Positions 5,392 to 5,932 of a DNA stretch of 5,932 bases are shown in pieces. The notes below the pieces were generated by a model, which had not been told where the DNA came from, did no database searches, and worked only from the letters and a program-made list of their open reading frames with translations. Numbering within the stretch: the stretch's first letter is position 1; every line of letters begins with the position of its first letter. Source of the DNA: Deltaproteobacteria bacterium RBG_13_52_11 (lineage in GTDB: Bacteria > Desulfobacterota > B13-G15 > RBG-16-54-18); the NCBI GenBank assembly GCA_001797745.1, contig MGQF01000032.1:311-6242 (forward strand), in the 5' to 3' direction. The position numbers and the translations under genes are program-made.

Positions 5392-5932
5392 TTAATTCAC
5401 GAGGGGGTTGCAATGGATGATGGTCTCGTGCCGTTGTGCCCCTACTGAGACGATGTGGATGGGTGTCTGGGTCAGCTCCTCTATCCGTGCGAGATAGCGC
5501 TGGGCAGCAGGAGGGAGTTGGGATATCTCCTTTGCCCCGCTGATCTCCTCGTGCCACCCCTCCAGCTCCTCGTATAGGGGTTTACAGCGGGCCGCCACAT
5601 CAGTGCTGGCGGGGAATTCGGTGACCACCTCATCCTCCACCCGGTAGGCAATACACACCTTGATGGTCTTGAGCCCTGTGAGGGTATCCAATTTGGTGAT
5701 GGCCAATCCTCCCAAGCCATTTACCCTGACGGCGTGTCTCACCACCACGGCGTCAAACCAACCGCACCTTCGCGGCCTCCCGGTGGTAGCCCCATATTCC
5801 CCGCCCTTTTCCCGGAGCATCGCACCGATCTCATCGGAGAGCTCGGTGGGGAAAGGGCCGCCCCCCACCCTGGTGGTATATGCCTTGCTGGTCCCCAGGA
5901 CGAGGTCTATCTGCGTGGGCCCGATACCGGCA
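5392..5932 (-). CDS. purA: Adenylosuccinate synthetase, C-terminal part, cut by window edge
   Basis: This is the C-terminal 179 residues of the enzyme that joins IMP and aspartate using GTP to make adenylosuccinate, the first committed step from IMP to AMP, in the cytoplasm. Visible landmarks: GPTQIDLVLGTSKAY and GGGPFPTEL near the edge; the aspartate-binding loop TTGRPRRCGWFD; TKLDTLTGLK, whose Lys and Asp recognise guanine in the E. coli enzyme; and the final SVGAQRHETI, where Ser and Gly also contact guanine. The stop is TAA at 5394-5392. The family is about 430 residues, so about 250 N-terminal residues, including the P-loop, lie beyond the edge. The segment looks intact and functional. 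The next gene on this strand starts 221 bp downstream with its own promoter candidate, so co-transcription with the cytochrome is uncertain. Confidence 0.95.
   Translation of the reverse strand, partial: AGIGPTQIDLVLGTSKAYTTRVGGGPFPTELSDEIGAMLREKGGEYGATTGRPRRCGWFDAVVVRHAVRVNGLGGLAITKLDTLTGLKTIKVCIAYRVEDEVVTEFPASTDVAARCKPLYEELEGWHEEISGAKEISQLPPAAQRYLARIEELTQTPIHIVSVGAQRHETIIHCNPLVN

Overview
The window reads as chromosomal DNA of an anaerobic, respiring bacterium. A Desulfobacterota (delta-proteobacterial) type genome fits best: a multiheme cytochrome of the hydroxylamine oxidoreductase (HAO) class, a double-ACT/PFL gene pair, and a remnant resembling the B12-binding radical SAM family. This is judged from protein resemblance only; there is no rRNA or marker gene to fix the taxon.

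Layout. Positions 1-1372 hold a minus-strand pair: a 193-residue double-ACT protein (1372-791) followed 22 bp later by the N-terminal 256 residues of a PFL/UPF0210 (DUF711-like) protein that runs off the left edge. Positions 1373-1845 carry no intact gene. They hold a weak promoter candidate for the pair, a short remnant resembling the C-terminus of a radical SAM protein (1491-1592), and a patch of hairpins and short repeats (1605-1728). Plus-strand genes follow: a GNAT acetyltransferase (1846-2511) and a small membrane protein (2591-2938) that resembles a two-helix potassium channel but lacks a recognisable selectivity filter.

The main item is a convergent minus-strand gene, 5170-2990, for a 726-residue protein with nine CXXCH haem motifs. 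In order it has a signal peptide, a monohaem segment, three CopD-like membrane helices, a predicted cytoplasmic cytochrome b5-like domain, a fourth membrane helix, and a complete HAO-like octahaem domain predicted to be periplasmic. HAO-type enzymes are usually soluble and pass electrons through separate membrane partners. Here the membrane electron-transfer part appears to be fused to the catalytic part. A good sigma70-like -35 box lies in the 221 bp gap upstream, so the gene probably has its own promoter. At the right edge is the C-terminal 179 residues of adenylosuccinate synthetase (purA), also on the minus strand.

How they fit together: the ACT and PFL genes form a plausible two-gene operon. 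The cytochrome looks like a self-contained membrane redox enzyme for a small nitrogen (or possibly sulfur) compound. The GNAT and channel-like genes show no clear functional tie to it. No tRNA, CRISPR array, intact insertion sequence or prophage gene was seen.
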